A DNA stretch of 64,000 bases from Parvibaculum sp035325945 (GCF_035325945.1 NZ_DAOKYX010000011.1:1-64000); one strand, 5' to 3'; positions 26,740-35,880 are shown, counted from the first letter of the stretch. Notes: a model not told the origin generated them from the sequence alone. Made by a program: numbers and translations.

Positions 26740-29700
26740 TCAGCGCGTCGCGAGTTCGAGCGACTTCAGCAGCGCCGGATTGACGCTGCCGGTCTGGTCG
26801 AGGTCCGCGGACCGCTGATAGGCGAGGATTGCATCGCGTGTGCGCGGACCCATGACGCCGTCCGACGTGCCCGGATCGTAGCCGAGCTGCATCAGCATCG
26901 CCTGAGCACGGGCCGTGTCGCTCACTGTGGTCGAGATACTGCCGGTTATGTCGTCGGGATTCCCGGCGGCGGCGCCGCTGTGGAACGTGCCGAGATCGCC
27001 ATTGGCGGCGGGGTCGGGACGCTTCGCGGCCCATGTCTCGGCCGCGACCTTGGCCTGCGCCAGCACGGCCGCGTCGAGCTTGCCTTCGAGTTCGTCGCGC
27101 TTCTGGGCCGCGCCCCTGTCGCCCGCCTTCGCGGCGATGGAGAGCCACTTGTATGCGGAGCCGAGATCCTGCTTCACGCCGAGCCCGCGCTCCTCGAGGA
27201 TCGCGAGATTGTACTGGCTGTCGCCGAGGCCGAAAGCGGCCGCCTCGCCGAACCAGCGCGCGGCGGTGGTGAAATCCTGCCGCGTGCCCCGGCCTTCGGC
27301 ATAGATGACGGCGAGATTGTGCATCGCCTTCACATTGCCCTGAAGGGCGGCCTTCTCGTAAAGGCTGCGCGCCATCGAGTCGTTCTGGGCCACGCCCCGG
27401 CCCTTTTCGTAAAGCGTGGCCAGGCGGTATTGCGCGATGGCAAGCCCCTGATCGGCGGCCTTGCCATACCAGATCGCGGCCTGAGCGGGATCGGCGTCCA
27501 CGCCGTCGCCATTGGCATAGCGTTGCGCCAGCTCATATTGCGCCACCGCGTCGCCGTTCCGCGCCGCCTCGCCGAGCGCGCGCTGGCTGGCGGGAAGCCG
27601 CCCGAGCGTGCCCATAGCTGAAGGTGTGCCCGAAGGCGTGGCCGCAGGCGCGAGAGGCTCACTCTCGACCGGCTTGGCGGGGGCGGGCGTCGCCGACGGA
27701 GCGCGCTCGACCGGCCGGGGCAGGATCGTCGTCTGAGGACGCGCGGCTTTTTTGGGCGCGGGCACGATGGGCGATTCGGTCTCGCTCGTCGTGGCAGGCG
27801 CCGGAGCCGCCATCTCCCCGGGCGCAGCTTGCCCTTGAGGAGCGGTTGCAGTGGCCCCGGCGCCTTCCGGACTGGCCTCCGCCGGATTGCTCTCTGGATC
27901 AACGGATGTGGCGCTCGCCCTGGCGGCATTCGCAGTCTCGTCGGCGGGCTTTTCCGTCTTCGGCGAGGCGCTGTTTGCAGGGCCTGAATCGACGATCACG
28001 GGCTGCGGGATAGCCGGCTCGTTGTTGAGAACGCGAGTTGCGGCAAGGCCCGCTGCGAGAACGAGGAGAGCCGCAAAGCCCCCGACGAGGATTTTCTTTC
28101 GCCGGCTTTCGCGTTCGGGGGCGATCGCCGTGAAGCGCGCGGGATGCTCGCCGAAGCCCGCATTGCCGAGCATGGGCTGCGGGCCCGAGCGCCCTGCCTG
28201 GGCGGCGGCCTGCGCCGCGCGGCGTGCGGCAGCGAGAAAATCATTGGCGGCCCGCGCCGTCTCGGCGGTGGGGTTGCTCATTTCCGGTTCGCCGGCGCTG
28301 TCTGGAGCTTCCTCCGCACCCGCTCCGCGTGTATCGAGTGTCGGCTCGCGCCGCTCCTCGTCGCCCTGGAGGGCGAAGGGCGGGGGCACATCGCCCGCAT
28401 GTTCGGGCAAGGGTTGCGCGAGGGGCTGCGAAGGCGGCGGCGCCGGGGGAAGGGAGCGCGGCGTTTCCACATCGGCGAACGGGTTCCGGAAACCGGCCGT
28501 GCCGGGCTCGTCGCCGAAGGGGTTGCCCAGCGGATTGCCCAATGGGCTGCCCTGGGGATTGTTCAGGAGGCCGCCCGCCGCGCCGCCGAAGCTGGCCGAA
28601 GGGGGCATGTCGAAATTTGGAACGGCGAAAGGCTGCCCCGAGGGCACGAAGCCGTTTCCGGCGCCATAACCCGTCGCGATCTGCGGCGGCAGCACGGGGT
28701 TCGACCGCGCGGCCTTCGCGTCCTGCTCGAGCTTCGCGAGCCGCTCGGTCATGCGTTCGAGCATCACATGGAGGGACTCGACCGTCTCGCGCGAGCGGTT
28801 CTCCGTCACATGGAGATTGTCCGACATGCCTGCGATCGCACGCTCGATCGACTGCGCGGCCTGCGCCGTCATGTCCTCGTTCTGTTGCAGGCGATCCGCC
28901 ATCTGCTCGATGCGGCTCTCGATGACGCGCATGGCCTCGGGCAGCGCGTCGTTGCGGGGGCGGTCCATATCCTCCAGCCGCCTCGCAATGCTTGCCACCG
29001 TCTTCTCGAAGGCCTTGAGCGTTTCCTCGGTCCGGCTCTCGGCGCGCTCGAGGCGCTGCGTGATCTCGGCGAGATTGCTCTGGACCCCCGCGATCGTCGC
29101 CTTGTGCTGTTCGGCGTCGGATTTCTCCGCGATCGCCTTCATCGCGGCCTCAACCGCCTGAGGCCCGATGCCGCCAACGGAGTGTTCCATCTTCTCCAGC
29201 CTTGTCGCGAGCGTCTGAAGATGGTTTTCGACCGCGCGGGCCCGGGCAAGCTCCGCCTCGCGCTCCTTTTCCTCATCGCGTTCATCAACGCGGCTCGTGA
29301 GCTGGGAGAGCGCCTGCCTGATTTCCGCAAGCGACTCGTCGGTCCGGCGTTCCGCCGTGTCGAGATGATCGACGACGGCGGTCACCGCTTTCTCGAGTGT
29401 CTGGATCGCCTTGTCGTCCGGGCGGCGCGCGCCGCGGCTCCGCTCGGTTTCCTCGAGCCTCTCGGCGAGCTGCTGAATCCTGCGCTCGAGGGGATCGATC
29501 ATGCCGGCTTCGGAAGATTGCTCCATCGCACGCTCCGAATATTCCAGCCGCTCGGCGAGCTGGCCGACCGATTGTTCGAGGCGCCGCGCGAGGTCCGCGG
29601 TGCGCCGCTCGCTAGTCTCGACACGCTGCACGATGTCGCGCATGGCTTCGGCAACCGGGGTCATGTCGATCTGCGCCGGACCGGCGGAGATCTGCGGCAC

Positions 29701-29922
29701 CGGCTGGTGAAACGCGGGCTGCGCGAAGCCGGATTGCGGCTGGGCCGATCTCGGCTCGCCGGTCGGCTTGCCGACTTCGTCCGTCCCCGCATCCATGATG
29801 ATCTGATTGAGCCAGGCGCCAAGCGTGACACCGGCACGGTGAGCGGCCTGTTTGGCAGCCTCGCGCGCTTCGGGCTCTATGCCCTTTACGCTCCACGGTA
29901 CACCCGATCTCATCCGAATCAC
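26740..29922 (-). CDS. PodJ-like polar localisation protein with Sel1 repeats and peptidoglycan-binding domain
   Basis: In this 1060-residue single-pass membrane protein residues 9-42 hold a short cytoplasmic segment, GIEPEAREAAKQAAHRAGVT followed by LGAWLNQII. Residues 90-410 form a long coiled coil with repeated MERLE/ADRL heptads, and 420-600 are disordered and Pro/Gly-rich. The transmembrane helix LVGGFAALLVLAAGLA is near residue 610. About 180 Pro/Ala-rich residues follow, then Sel1-like repeats near 785-960 (AQYELAQRYANGDGV, AQYRLATLYEKGRGV, AMHNLAVIYAEGRGT). A PG_binding_1 domain occupies about 1000-1058. This order is that of PodJ and its relatives, which organise the cell pole from the cytoplasm while anchoring in the wall. 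The gene is monocistronic. Confidence 0.88.
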   Translation of the reverse strand: MIRMRSGVPWSVKGIEPEAREAAKQAAHRAGVTLGAWLNQIIMDAGTDEVGKPTGEPRSAQPQSGFAQPAFHQPVPQISAGPAQIDMTPVAEAMRDIVQRVETSERRTADLARRLEQSVGQLAERLEYSERAMEQSSEAGMIDPLERRIQQLAERLEETERSRGARRPDDKAIQTLEKAVTAVVDHLDTAERRTDESLAEIRQALSQLTSRVDERDEEKEREAELARARAVENHLQTLATRLEKMEHSVGGIGPQAVEAAMKAIAEKSDAEQHKATIAGVQSNLAEITQRLERAESRTEETLKAFEKTVASIARRLEDMDRPRNDALPEAMRVIESRIEQMADRLQQNEDMTAQAAQSIERAIAGMSDNLHVTENRSRETVESLHVMLERMTERLAKLEQDAKAARSNPVLPPQIATGYGAGNGFVPSGQPFAVPNFDMPPSASFGGAAGGLLNNPQGSPLGNPLGNPFGDEPGTAGFRNPFADVETPRSLPPAPPPSQPLAQPLPEHAGDVPPPFALQGDEERREPTLDTRGAGAEEAPDSAGEPEMSNPTAETARAANDFLAAARRAAQAAAQAGRSGPQPMLGNAGFGEHPARFTAIAPERESRRKKILVGGFAALLVLAAGLAATRVLNNEPAIPQPVIVDSGPANSASPKTEKPADETANAARASATSVDPESNPAEASPEGAGATATAPQGQAAPGEMAAPAPATTSETESPIVPAPKKAARPQTTILPRPVERAPSATPAPAKPVESEPLAPAATPSGTPSAMGTLGRLPASQRALGEAARNGDAVAQYELAQRYANGDGVDADPAQAAIWYGKAADQGLAIAQYRLATLYEKGRGVAQNDSMARSLYEKAALQGNVKAMHNLAVIYAEGRGTRQDFTTAARWFGEAAAFGLGDSQYNLAILEERGLGVKQDLGSAYKWLSIAAKAGDRGAAQKRDELEGKLDAAVLAQAKVAAETWAAKRPDPAANGDLGTFHSGAAAGNPDDITGSISTTVSDTARAQAMLMQLGYDPGTSDGVMGPRTRDAILAYQRSADLDQTGSVNPALLKSLELATR

Positions 29923-30072
29923 TAAGCCCCTTAACCCTTTTGGTTAGTATAGGCCAGTGCATCTTTCGCGACGAGACGCCTGCCTCGCCGGGGCCCGTTT
30001 GCATGGGCGGCACTGGGCCCAAGGGTTCTCGCGGCCGGGCCACGGAACGGGTCCATAAAACGTCAATGTCGG

Positions 30073-30087
30073 TAAATATCAGGTTAA
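30073..30087. promoter_or_regulatory. Possible CtrA-like site upstream of the PodJ-like gene
   Basis: TAAA (30073-30076), seven bases, then TTAA (30084-30087) followed by CC lies about 150 bases upstream of the PodJ-like gene. It matches the alphaproteobacterial cell-cycle regulator consensus TTAA-N7-TTAA with one mismatch. A short dyad TTAACC-(5)-GGTTAG lies closer to the gene at 29931-29947. The assignment is by pattern only. Confidence 0.3.
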
Positions 30088-30136
30088 CCGGGCGAAATTG
30101 CCCCGCCCCGCAGGGTCTTACAGCCCCGGCACCGCA

Positions 30137-30697
30137 TTACGGCCCGGCATAGAGCTGCGTCGCGTATATCGCGTCGCCCTGCCGGGCGATGCCGATGCCG
30201 GTGCGGATATAGTCCGCATTCCGCAGGTTCTTCCGGTGGGACGGGCTGTTGATCCAGCCCCTGAGCATGATTTCTGCGATCTGCTCCGTCGTTCGCCGGT
30301 TCATGCCCTCCACCATGGAAAGGTTCTCGGCGATCCGGCCCTTGAATTGCGGCGACACCGCCAGCACGCGCTCCTTGGGCCCCTGGCCGTCCGGATTGAA
30401 GTGCCCGAAGAAATTTCTGAGCGCCATGTCCGTGCTGTGAACGGCGGCCGCGCGTTCGAGCACGCTGTCCCGCGCGAGCGGCGGCGCGCCGATCTTCGCC
30501 CGGTAGTCGTTGACGGCGGCGAAAAGCGCCCGCTCCAGCGGGTCGTTGGTGCGCGCGGCGGCGCTGGCGGCGGCCGGGAGCGAGGCGATGTTGACCCGGG
30601 TCGGCGGGGGCGGGGCCACGGGATCGCCGCTCGTGGCGCAGGCCGCGAGCAGAAGGCTCAGCGCAAGGACGAACCCCGAACGGAAAAGCATCATCAT
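30137..30697 (-). CDS. CAP (SCP-like) domain lipoprotein
   Basis: The 186-residue product begins MMMLFRSGFVLALSLLLAAC, a lipoprotein signal with the lipobox LAAC, so it should be anchored in the envelope. The rest is a CAP domain: VNDYRAKIGAPPLARD, HSTDMALRNFFGHFNPDGQG, RIAENLS and WINSPSHRKNL, containing the His and Glu residues of the CAP cavity. Bacterial CAP proteins of the YkwD type are of uncertain biochemical role. The start at 30697 has GAGGAATCG in the correct place; longer versions lack the lipoprotein signal at the N terminus. It diverges from the MerR gene. Confidence 0.85.
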   Translation of the reverse strand: MMMLFRSGFVLALSLLLAACATSGDPVAPPPPTRVNIASLPAAASAAARTNDPLERALFAAVNDYRAKIGAPPLARDSVLERAAAVHSTDMALRNFFGHFNPDGQGPKERVLAVSPQFKGRIAENLSMVEGMNRRTTEQIAEIMLRGWINSPSHRKNLRNADYIRTGIGIARQGDAIYATQLYAGP

Positions 30698-30801
30698 CGA
30701 TTCCTCGTCTTCCTCGACCCGGTCCCGCCCCAGCGCCGGCCCGCGTCGCGATGGCAGCACTAGAGCAAGTCGGGCGCCGCGCGGCAACGCCGCCGGGGCC
30801 C

Positions 30802-30831
30802 TTGACGCTTACGTCAACGTCAATTAACGTT
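30802..30831 (+). promoter_or_regulatory. Candidate MerR/LiuR-type operator
   Basis: The exact dyad TTGACG-CTTA-CGTCAA (30802-30817) is followed by the overlapping dyad AACGT-CAATTA-ACGTT (30816-30831). Both are ACGT-centred, AT-enriched and about 130-155 bases upstream of the MerR-family gene, in the spacer shared with the divergent CAP gene. ACGT-rich dyads of this sort are the operators described for MerR regulators of acyl-CoA catabolism such as LiuR. The assignment here is inference. Confidence 0.5.
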
Positions 30832-30955
30832 CCCGCCGTCATCACAAAATAAGGCGGGACACCGCCAGAGGAATGACGCCGGGCTTGCCGCGGGGCTGCA
30901 TCTTATTCGCCGCCGCCCGCCTCCTGCCCGGTCAATGGGGAAACAGGAGAGGTTC

Positions 30956-31480
30956 ATGGATCAGCAGTTTGAGGGGCCGAAGGCCATCACCGTCGGAGCC
31001 GAGCCGGCTCATGCCGCCGGCACCACCTATTCGATCACGCAGCTTGCCGAGGAATTCGGCCTGACCACGCGCGCGATCCGCTTCTATGAGGACAAGGGGC
31101 TTCTCAAGCCCGAGCGCCAGGGTCAGACCCGCATCTATCACCCCCGCGACCGCGCGCGCCTCCTTCTCATCGTCCGTGGACGGAATGTCGGCCTTGCGCT
31201 TTCCGAGATCAAGGAGATCCTGAGCCTCTACGATCTCGAGGACGGATGCGAGACGCAGAACCGCGTCGCCATCGAGAAGTTCAAGCGCCGCATCGCGAGC
31301 CTCGAGGCGCAGCGCAAGGAAATCGACCTTCAGATCAGGACGCTTCAGGAAAGCTGCGAGCGGCTTGAGGGCGTTCTCCAGAAGCAGATGGCGCAGGCGC
31401 TGGTGGATGCGAAGAAGCGCCCCCGTGTCGCCAAGGGTGAAGTCCGCCTCCAGCAATCAGCTTCATCCGCGACGGCCTGA
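30956..31480 (+). CDS. MerR family transcriptional regulator (LiuR-like)
   Basis: The 174-residue protein has a MerR winged-helix domain near residues 25-90: YSITQLAEEFGLTTRAIRFYEDKGLL and then IYHPRDRARLLLIVRGRNVGLALSEIKEIL. A coiled coil FKRRIASLEAQRKEIDLQIR follows. In proteobacteria, regulators of this form (LiuR and relatives) control branched-chain amino acid and fatty acyl-CoA degradation, and here acyl-CoA dehydrogenase genes follow directly. It is therefore the probable regulator of the 31518-38250 operon. The ATG at 30956 is preceded by AGGAGAGG. The effector is unknown but may be an acyl-CoA. Confidence 0.88.
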   Translation: MDQQFEGPKAITVGAEPAHAAGTTYSITQLAEEFGLTTRAIRFYEDKGLLKPERQGQTRIYHPRDRARLLLIVRGRNVGLALSEIKEILSLYDLEDGCETQNRVAIEKFKRRIASLEAQRKEIDLQIRTLQESCERLEGVLQKQMAQALVDAKKRPRVAKGEVRLQQSASSATA

Positions 31481-31517
31481 CCTTTTTGCCGTCGCGCTCT
31501 ATCAACGCGAGGACATG

Positions 31518-33308
31518 ATGCCGGTCTACATGGCTCCATTGCGGGAGTATCGCTTTCTCCTGCACGAGACTTTCAACATGTCGCAATATGCGGCGCTTCC
31601 CGGATTCAGGGATGCGCCGCTCGATGTCGTGGATGCGATCCTCGACGAAGCGGCGAAGCTTTCGGAAGAAGTGCTGCAACCCCTGAACCAGATCGGTGAC
31701 AGGGAGGGCTGCAAGCTCGAGAACGGCGTGGTGACGACGCCGAAAGGCTTCAGGGAAGCCTACAAGACGCTTGTCGATGGTGGCTGGCCGGCACTCGTCG
31801 CCGACCCCGCCTTTGGCGGACAGGGACTGCCGAACGCGCTCGGCGTCATCTTCAACGAGATGGTGTCCTCGGCCAACATGGCCTTCGGCATGTATCCGGG
31901 CCTTTCGCATGGCGCCTATTCCGCGCTCCTGCACCACGGCACCGAGGAGCAGAAGAAGACCTATCTGCCGAAGCTCGTCTCTGGCGAGTGGACCGGCACG
32001 ATGAACCTGACGGAGCCCCATTGCGGCACCGATCTCGGCCTTCTTCGCACAAAGGCCGTTCCGCAGGCGGACGGCAGCTACAGGATCACCGGTACCAAGA
32101 TATTCATCTCTGCCGGCGAGCACGATCTTGCCGACAACATTCTCCATCTCGTGCTCGCGCGCGTCGAAGGCGCGCCGCAGGGCATCAAGGGCATCTCGCT
32201 TTTCCTCGTGCCCAAATATCTCCTGAAGGATGATGGGAGCCTCGGCGCGCGCAATGGCGTCTCCTGCGGCGCGATCGAGAACAAGATGGGCATCCACGGC
32301 AATGCCACCTGCGTGCTCAACTATGACGAGGCGACAGGTTTCCTCGTCGGCGAAGAGAACAAGGGCATGCGCGCCATGTTCACCATGATGAACGAGGCGC
32401 GGCTCGGCGTCGGGCTGCAGGGGCTTTCGCAGTCCGAAGCCGCCTATCAGAACGCCGCCGCCTATGCGAAGGAGCGCCTTCAGGGCCGCTCGCTCACGGG
32501 GCCGAAAGCCGCCGACAAGCCCGCCGATCCCATCCTCGTCCATCCCGATGTGCGCCGCATGCTGCTCAACGCCAAGGCGTTCAACGAAGGTGCGCGCGCG
32601 CTTCTCGTCTGGACGGCCTTGCAGGGCGATCTCTCGCATGCGTCGGACGATGCGATCGTGCGCGAATTCGCGGACGACATGATGGCGCTCCTTACCCCGG
32701 TGGTGAAGGCGCACCTCACCGATCGCGGATTTGCCAATGCCGTCGAGGCGCAGCAGGTCTATGGCGGGCATGGCTATATCGAGGAGAACGGCCTTGCGCA
32801 GTTCGTCCGCGATGCCCGCATCGCCATGATCTATGAAGGCGCGAACGGCATTCAGGCGCTCGATCTCGTCGGCCGCAAGCTCGCCGCGAATGGCGGGCGC
32901 GCGGTCTTTGCCTTCTTCAAGCGCGTGGACGACTTCCTCGCCGAAGCCGGAAAGACCGAAAAGCTCGCGCCCTTCGTGGTCGCGCTTTCGGCTGCGCGCA
33001 AGGATCTCGAGGCGGCGACCATGTGGTTCATGGAAAACGCGCTTCAGAACCCGGACAATGCCGGCGCGGGCTCGACCGATTATCTCCATCTCTTCGGCGT
33101 CACGGCCGTCACTTTCATGTGGTCGCTGATGGCGAAGGCCGCGCTTGAGAAGCTCGACGGCGCGGCAGAAGACAAGAGCTTCTATGAAACGAAGCTCAAG
33201 ACCGGCCTCTTTTATGTGGAGCGGGTCGCGCCGGAAACGGCGCTCTATCTCGCGCGTATTCGCATCGGCGCCGCGCCGCTCATGGCATTCGGCGCCGACG
33301 AGTTCTGA
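31518..33308 (+). CDS. Acyl-CoA dehydrogenase, long form with C-terminal domain
   Basis: This 596-residue flavoenzyme introduces a trans-2 double bond into acyl-CoA, passing electrons to electron-transferring flavoprotein. It begins MPVYMAPLREYRFLLHETF, typical of the roughly 590-residue FadE-like enzymes. It has TEPHCGTDLGLLRTKA, FISAGEHDLADNI and the catalytic Glu in IAMIYEGANGIQALDLVGRK. The extra C-terminal domain with MWFMENALQNPDNAGAGSTDYL is also characteristic. The start at 31518 has GAGG at the correct distance. It is the first enzyme gene after the MerR regulator and is followed by a second dehydrogenase, a thiolase and a hydratase/dehydrogenase. Confidence 0.93.
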   Translation: MPVYMAPLREYRFLLHETFNMSQYAALPGFRDAPLDVVDAILDEAAKLSEEVLQPLNQIGDREGCKLENGVVTTPKGFREAYKTLVDGGWPALVADPAFGGQGLPNALGVIFNEMVSSANMAFGMYPGLSHGAYSALLHHGTEEQKKTYLPKLVSGEWTGTMNLTEPHCGTDLGLLRTKAVPQADGSYRITGTKIFISAGEHDLADNILHLVLARVEGAPQGIKGISLFLVPKYLLKDDGSLGARNGVSCGAIENKMGIHGNATCVLNYDEATGFLVGEENKGMRAMFTMMNEARLGVGLQGLSQSEAAYQNAAAYAKERLQGRSLTGPKAADKPADPILVHPDVRRMLLNAKAFNEGARALLVWTALQGDLSHASDDAIVREFADDMMALLTPVVKAHLTDRGFANAVEAQQVYGGHGYIEENGLAQFVRDARIAMIYEGANGIQALDLVGRKLAANGGRAVFAFFKRVDDFLAEAGKTEKLAPFVVALSAARKDLEAATMWFMENALQNPDNAGAGSTDYLHLFGVTAVTFMWSLMAKAALEKLDGAAEDKSFYETKLKTGLFYVERVAPETALYLARIRIGAAPLMAFGADEF

Positions 33309-33375
33309 TGGCTTTGCCAATCAAAAGAAAAGGCCCCCTCGGGGTTCGTAAATACAGGGAAGGAAGACAGGACAG

Positions 33376-34533
33376 ATGGTAATGATCGCGGGCTACAAGT
33401 CGCCCTGGATGACGGAAGAGCTGGAAATCCTCGAGAGCTCCGTGCGCAAGTTCTATGAAAAGGAATTCGCGCCTCACTCCGAGCGCTGGAACAAGCAGGG
33501 CTACGTCGATCGCGATGCCTGGAACAAGGCAGGCGAGGCCGGAATTCTCTGCGCCTCGATTTCCGAGGAATATGGCGGCGGCGGCGGCTCCTTCGCGCAT
33601 GAAATGGTCATCGCCCAGGAGCAGGGCCGCGCGGGCGTGGCCGGCTTCGGCAATTCGGTGCATTCGGGCATCGTCGCCCACTACATCGAGGCCTATGGCA
33701 CCGAGGAGCAGAAGAAGAAGTGGCTGCCCAAGATGGCGACAGGCGAGATGGTCGCCGCCATCGCCATGACCGAGCCTGGCACGGGCTCCGATCTTCAGGG
33801 CGTGCGGACCACGGCGAAGAAGGTCGGCAACCAGTATGTGATCAACGGGCAGAAGACCTTCATCACCAACGGACAGCAGGCGACGCTCATCTGCGTCGTG
33901 GCGAAGACCGATCCCGCGGCGGGTGCCAAGGGCACGTCGCTCATCATGGTCGAGACGGATGAGGTCGAAGGTTTCCGCCGCGGCCGTAACCTCGACAAGA
34001 TCGGCCAGCATGCTCAGGACACGTCGGAACTCTTCTTCGACGACGTGAAGGTGCCGACCTCGAACCTCCTCGGCACGGAAGAGGGCAAGGGCTTCATCCA
34101 GCTCATGCAGCAGCTTCCGCAGGAGCGCCTCATCATTGCCGTTCAGGCCTGCGTCGCCATGGAAAAGGCGGTAGAGCTCACCGCCGCCTATACGAAGGAG
34201 CGCAAGGCTTTCGGCAAGTCGATCCTCGATTTCCAGAACACCCAGTTCAGGCTTGCCGAATGCAAGACCGAGGCGGCGATCGCGCGTGTCTTCACCGACG
34301 ATTGCGCGATGAAGCTTCTCGAAGGCAAGCTCGATCCGACGACCGCCGCCATGGCGAAGTGGTGGACCACGCAGAAGCAGTGCGAAATCGTGGACACCTG
34401 CCTCCAGTTCTTCGGCGGCTACGGCTACATGATGGAGTATCCGATCGCGCAATTGTACACGGACGCGCGCATCCAGAAGATCTATGGCGGCACCAACGAG
34501 ATCATGAAGATGCTGATCGCGCGCACGCTCTAA
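33376..34533 (+). CDS. Acyl-CoA dehydrogenase
   Basis: This 385-residue dehydrogenase of regular length shows substrate/FAD motifs AIAMTEPGTGSDLQGVRTTA and YVINGQKTFITNG, and the late motif FGGYGYMMEYPIAQLYTDAR. The usual medium-chain catalytic position reads IYGGTNEIM (Gly instead of Glu). A Glu occurs in QQLPQERLIIAVQA, the place used by long-chain and isovaleryl-CoA dehydrogenases. Thus it is of the latter catalytic type. It probably acts on long or branched acyl-CoA in parallel with its neighbour. The gene lies 67 bases after the first dehydrogenase. An ATG follows GGACAG. Confidence 0.93.
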   Translation: MVMIAGYKSPWMTEELEILESSVRKFYEKEFAPHSERWNKQGYVDRDAWNKAGEAGILCASISEEYGGGGGSFAHEMVIAQEQGRAGVAGFGNSVHSGIVAHYIEAYGTEEQKKKWLPKMATGEMVAAIAMTEPGTGSDLQGVRTTAKKVGNQYVINGQKTFITNGQQATLICVVAKTDPAAGAKGTSLIMVETDEVEGFRRGRNLDKIGQHAQDTSELFFDDVKVPTSNLLGTEEGKGFIQLMQQLPQERLIIAVQACVAMEKAVELTAAYTKERKAFGKSILDFQNTQFRLAECKTEAAIARVFTDDCAMKLLEGKLDPTTAAMAKWWTTQKQCEIVDTCLQFFGGYGYMMEYPIAQLYTDARIQKIYGGTNEIMKMLIARTL

Positions 34534-34539
34534 TAAAGG

Positions 34540-34631
34540 CCTCTCACCCTGACCCTCTCCCCAATGGGGGAGAGGGGAGCGGGCCAGGTCCTTCTCCCTC
34601 TCCCCTCCGGGGAGAGAGACGGGGTGAGAGG
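34540..34631. repeat. Palindromic intergenic repeat element (about 92 bp)
   Basis: The outer arms CCTCTCACCC (34540-34549) and GGGTGAGAGG (34622-34631) are exact reverse complements. They enclose two strong hairpins, CCCTCTCCCC/GGGGGAGAGGG and CCCTCTCCCC/GGGGAGAGAG, giving a cruciform-like fold. A related shorter copy lies at 58589-58626. It is non-coding and sits between the dehydrogenase and thiolase genes of one operon, where it could affect mRNA stability. Confidence 0.75.
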
Positions 34632-34665
34632 AGCTACAAACGCAACCTCTCACAGGGAGACGAAA

Positions 34666-35871
34666 ATGACCGACGCTTATGTCTACGACACCGTGCGCAC
34701 ACCGCGCGGCAAGGGCAAGAAGGACGGTGCGCTGCACGAGGTGACGGCGCTCGAACTCGGCACACAGGTTCTGAAGGCGATCCGGGATCGCAACAATCTC
34801 GACACCTCGCGCGTCGATGACGTGGTGTTCGGCTGCGTCGATCCGGTGGGCGAGCAGGGCGGCGACATCGCGCGCATCGCGGTGCTCAATGCCGACTACG
34901 CGCAGACGACGGCGGGCGTGCAGATCAACCGCTTCTGCGCCTCCGGCCTTGAGGCGACCAACATGGCGGCGGCCAAGGTCATGTCGGGCGAAGCCGACAT
35001 GGCGATCGGCGGCGGCGTCGAATCCATGTCGCGCGTCGGCATGGGCGCCTCGGGCGGCTCCTGGTCGACCGATCCCCGGATCGCGTTCAAGTCCTACTTC
35101 ACGCCGCAGGGCATCGGCGCCGATCTCGTCGCGACGAAATACGGTTTCTCTCGCGCCGATGTCGACGCCTATGCCGTCGAAAGCCAGAAGCGCGCAGCCA
35201 ATGCCTGGGAGAAGGGCTACTTCAGCAAGTCGGTCATCCCGGTGAGAGACATCAACGGTCTCACCATTCTCGATCATGACGAGCACATGCGCCCCGATGC
35301 GACCATGCAGTCGCTCGCCGCGCTCCAGCCTTCCTTCGCCGGCATCGGCGAATTCGCCTTCGATGGCGTGGCGCTCGAGCGCTACCCCGAAGTCGAGGAG
35401 ATCATCCACGTCCATCACGCGGGCAATTCCTCGGGCATCGTCGATGGCGCGTCCGCCGTTCTCGTCGGCAATCTCGACACCGGCAAGGCCATGGGCCTGA
35501 AGCCGCGCGCCCGCATCCGCGCCATGGCGTCGATCGGCTCGGAGCCCTGCATCATGCTGACGGGTCCGGCCGATGTTTCGCGCAAGGCGCTGAAGAAGGC
35601 CGGCATGCGTCCCGAGGACATCGACCTCTACGAGCTCAACGAGGCCTTCGCCTCGGTCGTGCTGCGCATGATGCAGTCGCTCGACATTCCGCATGAGAAG
35701 ATGAACGTCAATGGCGGCGCCATCGCCATGGGCCATCCGCTCGGCGCGACCGGCGGCATGATCCTCGGAACGGTGCTCGACGAACTCGAGCGCCGCAATC
35801 TCAACACGGCCCTCATCACGCTCTGCGTCGGCGCGGGCATGGGCACGGCCACCATCATCGAGCGCGTCTGA
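34666..35871 (+). CDS. Acetyl-CoA C-acetyltransferase / 3-ketoacyl-CoA thiolase
   Basis: The 401-residue thiolase has the nucleophilic Cys in NRFCASGLEATN, the His in NGGAIAMGHPLGATGGM, and the second Cys in LITLCVGAGMGTA. It cleaves 3-ketoacyl-CoA with CoA to release acetyl-CoA, the last step of beta-oxidation. Its position just before the hydratase/dehydrogenase gene (nine bases apart) indicates that it works with that protein as the FadA-like partner. The ATG at 34666 follows a GGGAGACGAAA ribosome site, after the palindromic repeat. Confidence 0.94.
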   Translation: MTDAYVYDTVRTPRGKGKKDGALHEVTALELGTQVLKAIRDRNNLDTSRVDDVVFGCVDPVGEQGGDIARIAVLNADYAQTTAGVQINRFCASGLEATNMAAAKVMSGEADMAIGGGVESMSRVGMGASGGSWSTDPRIAFKSYFTPQGIGADLVATKYGFSRADVDAYAVESQKRAANAWEKGYFSKSVIPVRDINGLTILDHDEHMRPDATMQSLAALQPSFAGIGEFAFDGVALERYPEVEEIIHVHHAGNSSGIVDGASAVLVGNLDTGKAMGLKPRARIRAMASIGSEPCIMLTGPADVSRKALKKAGMRPEDIDLYELNEAFASVVLRMMQSLDIPHEKMNVNGGAIAMGHPLGATGGMILGTVLDELERRNLNTALITLCVGAGMGTATIIERV

Positions 35872-35880
35872 GGTAGCAAC

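Noticed and set aside
34480..34533. Missing catalytic Glu (IYGGTNEIM) in the acyl-CoA dehydrogenase at 33376
   Set aside because: A Glu is present in QQLPQERLI, the alternative position used by long-chain and isovaleryl-CoA dehydrogenases.
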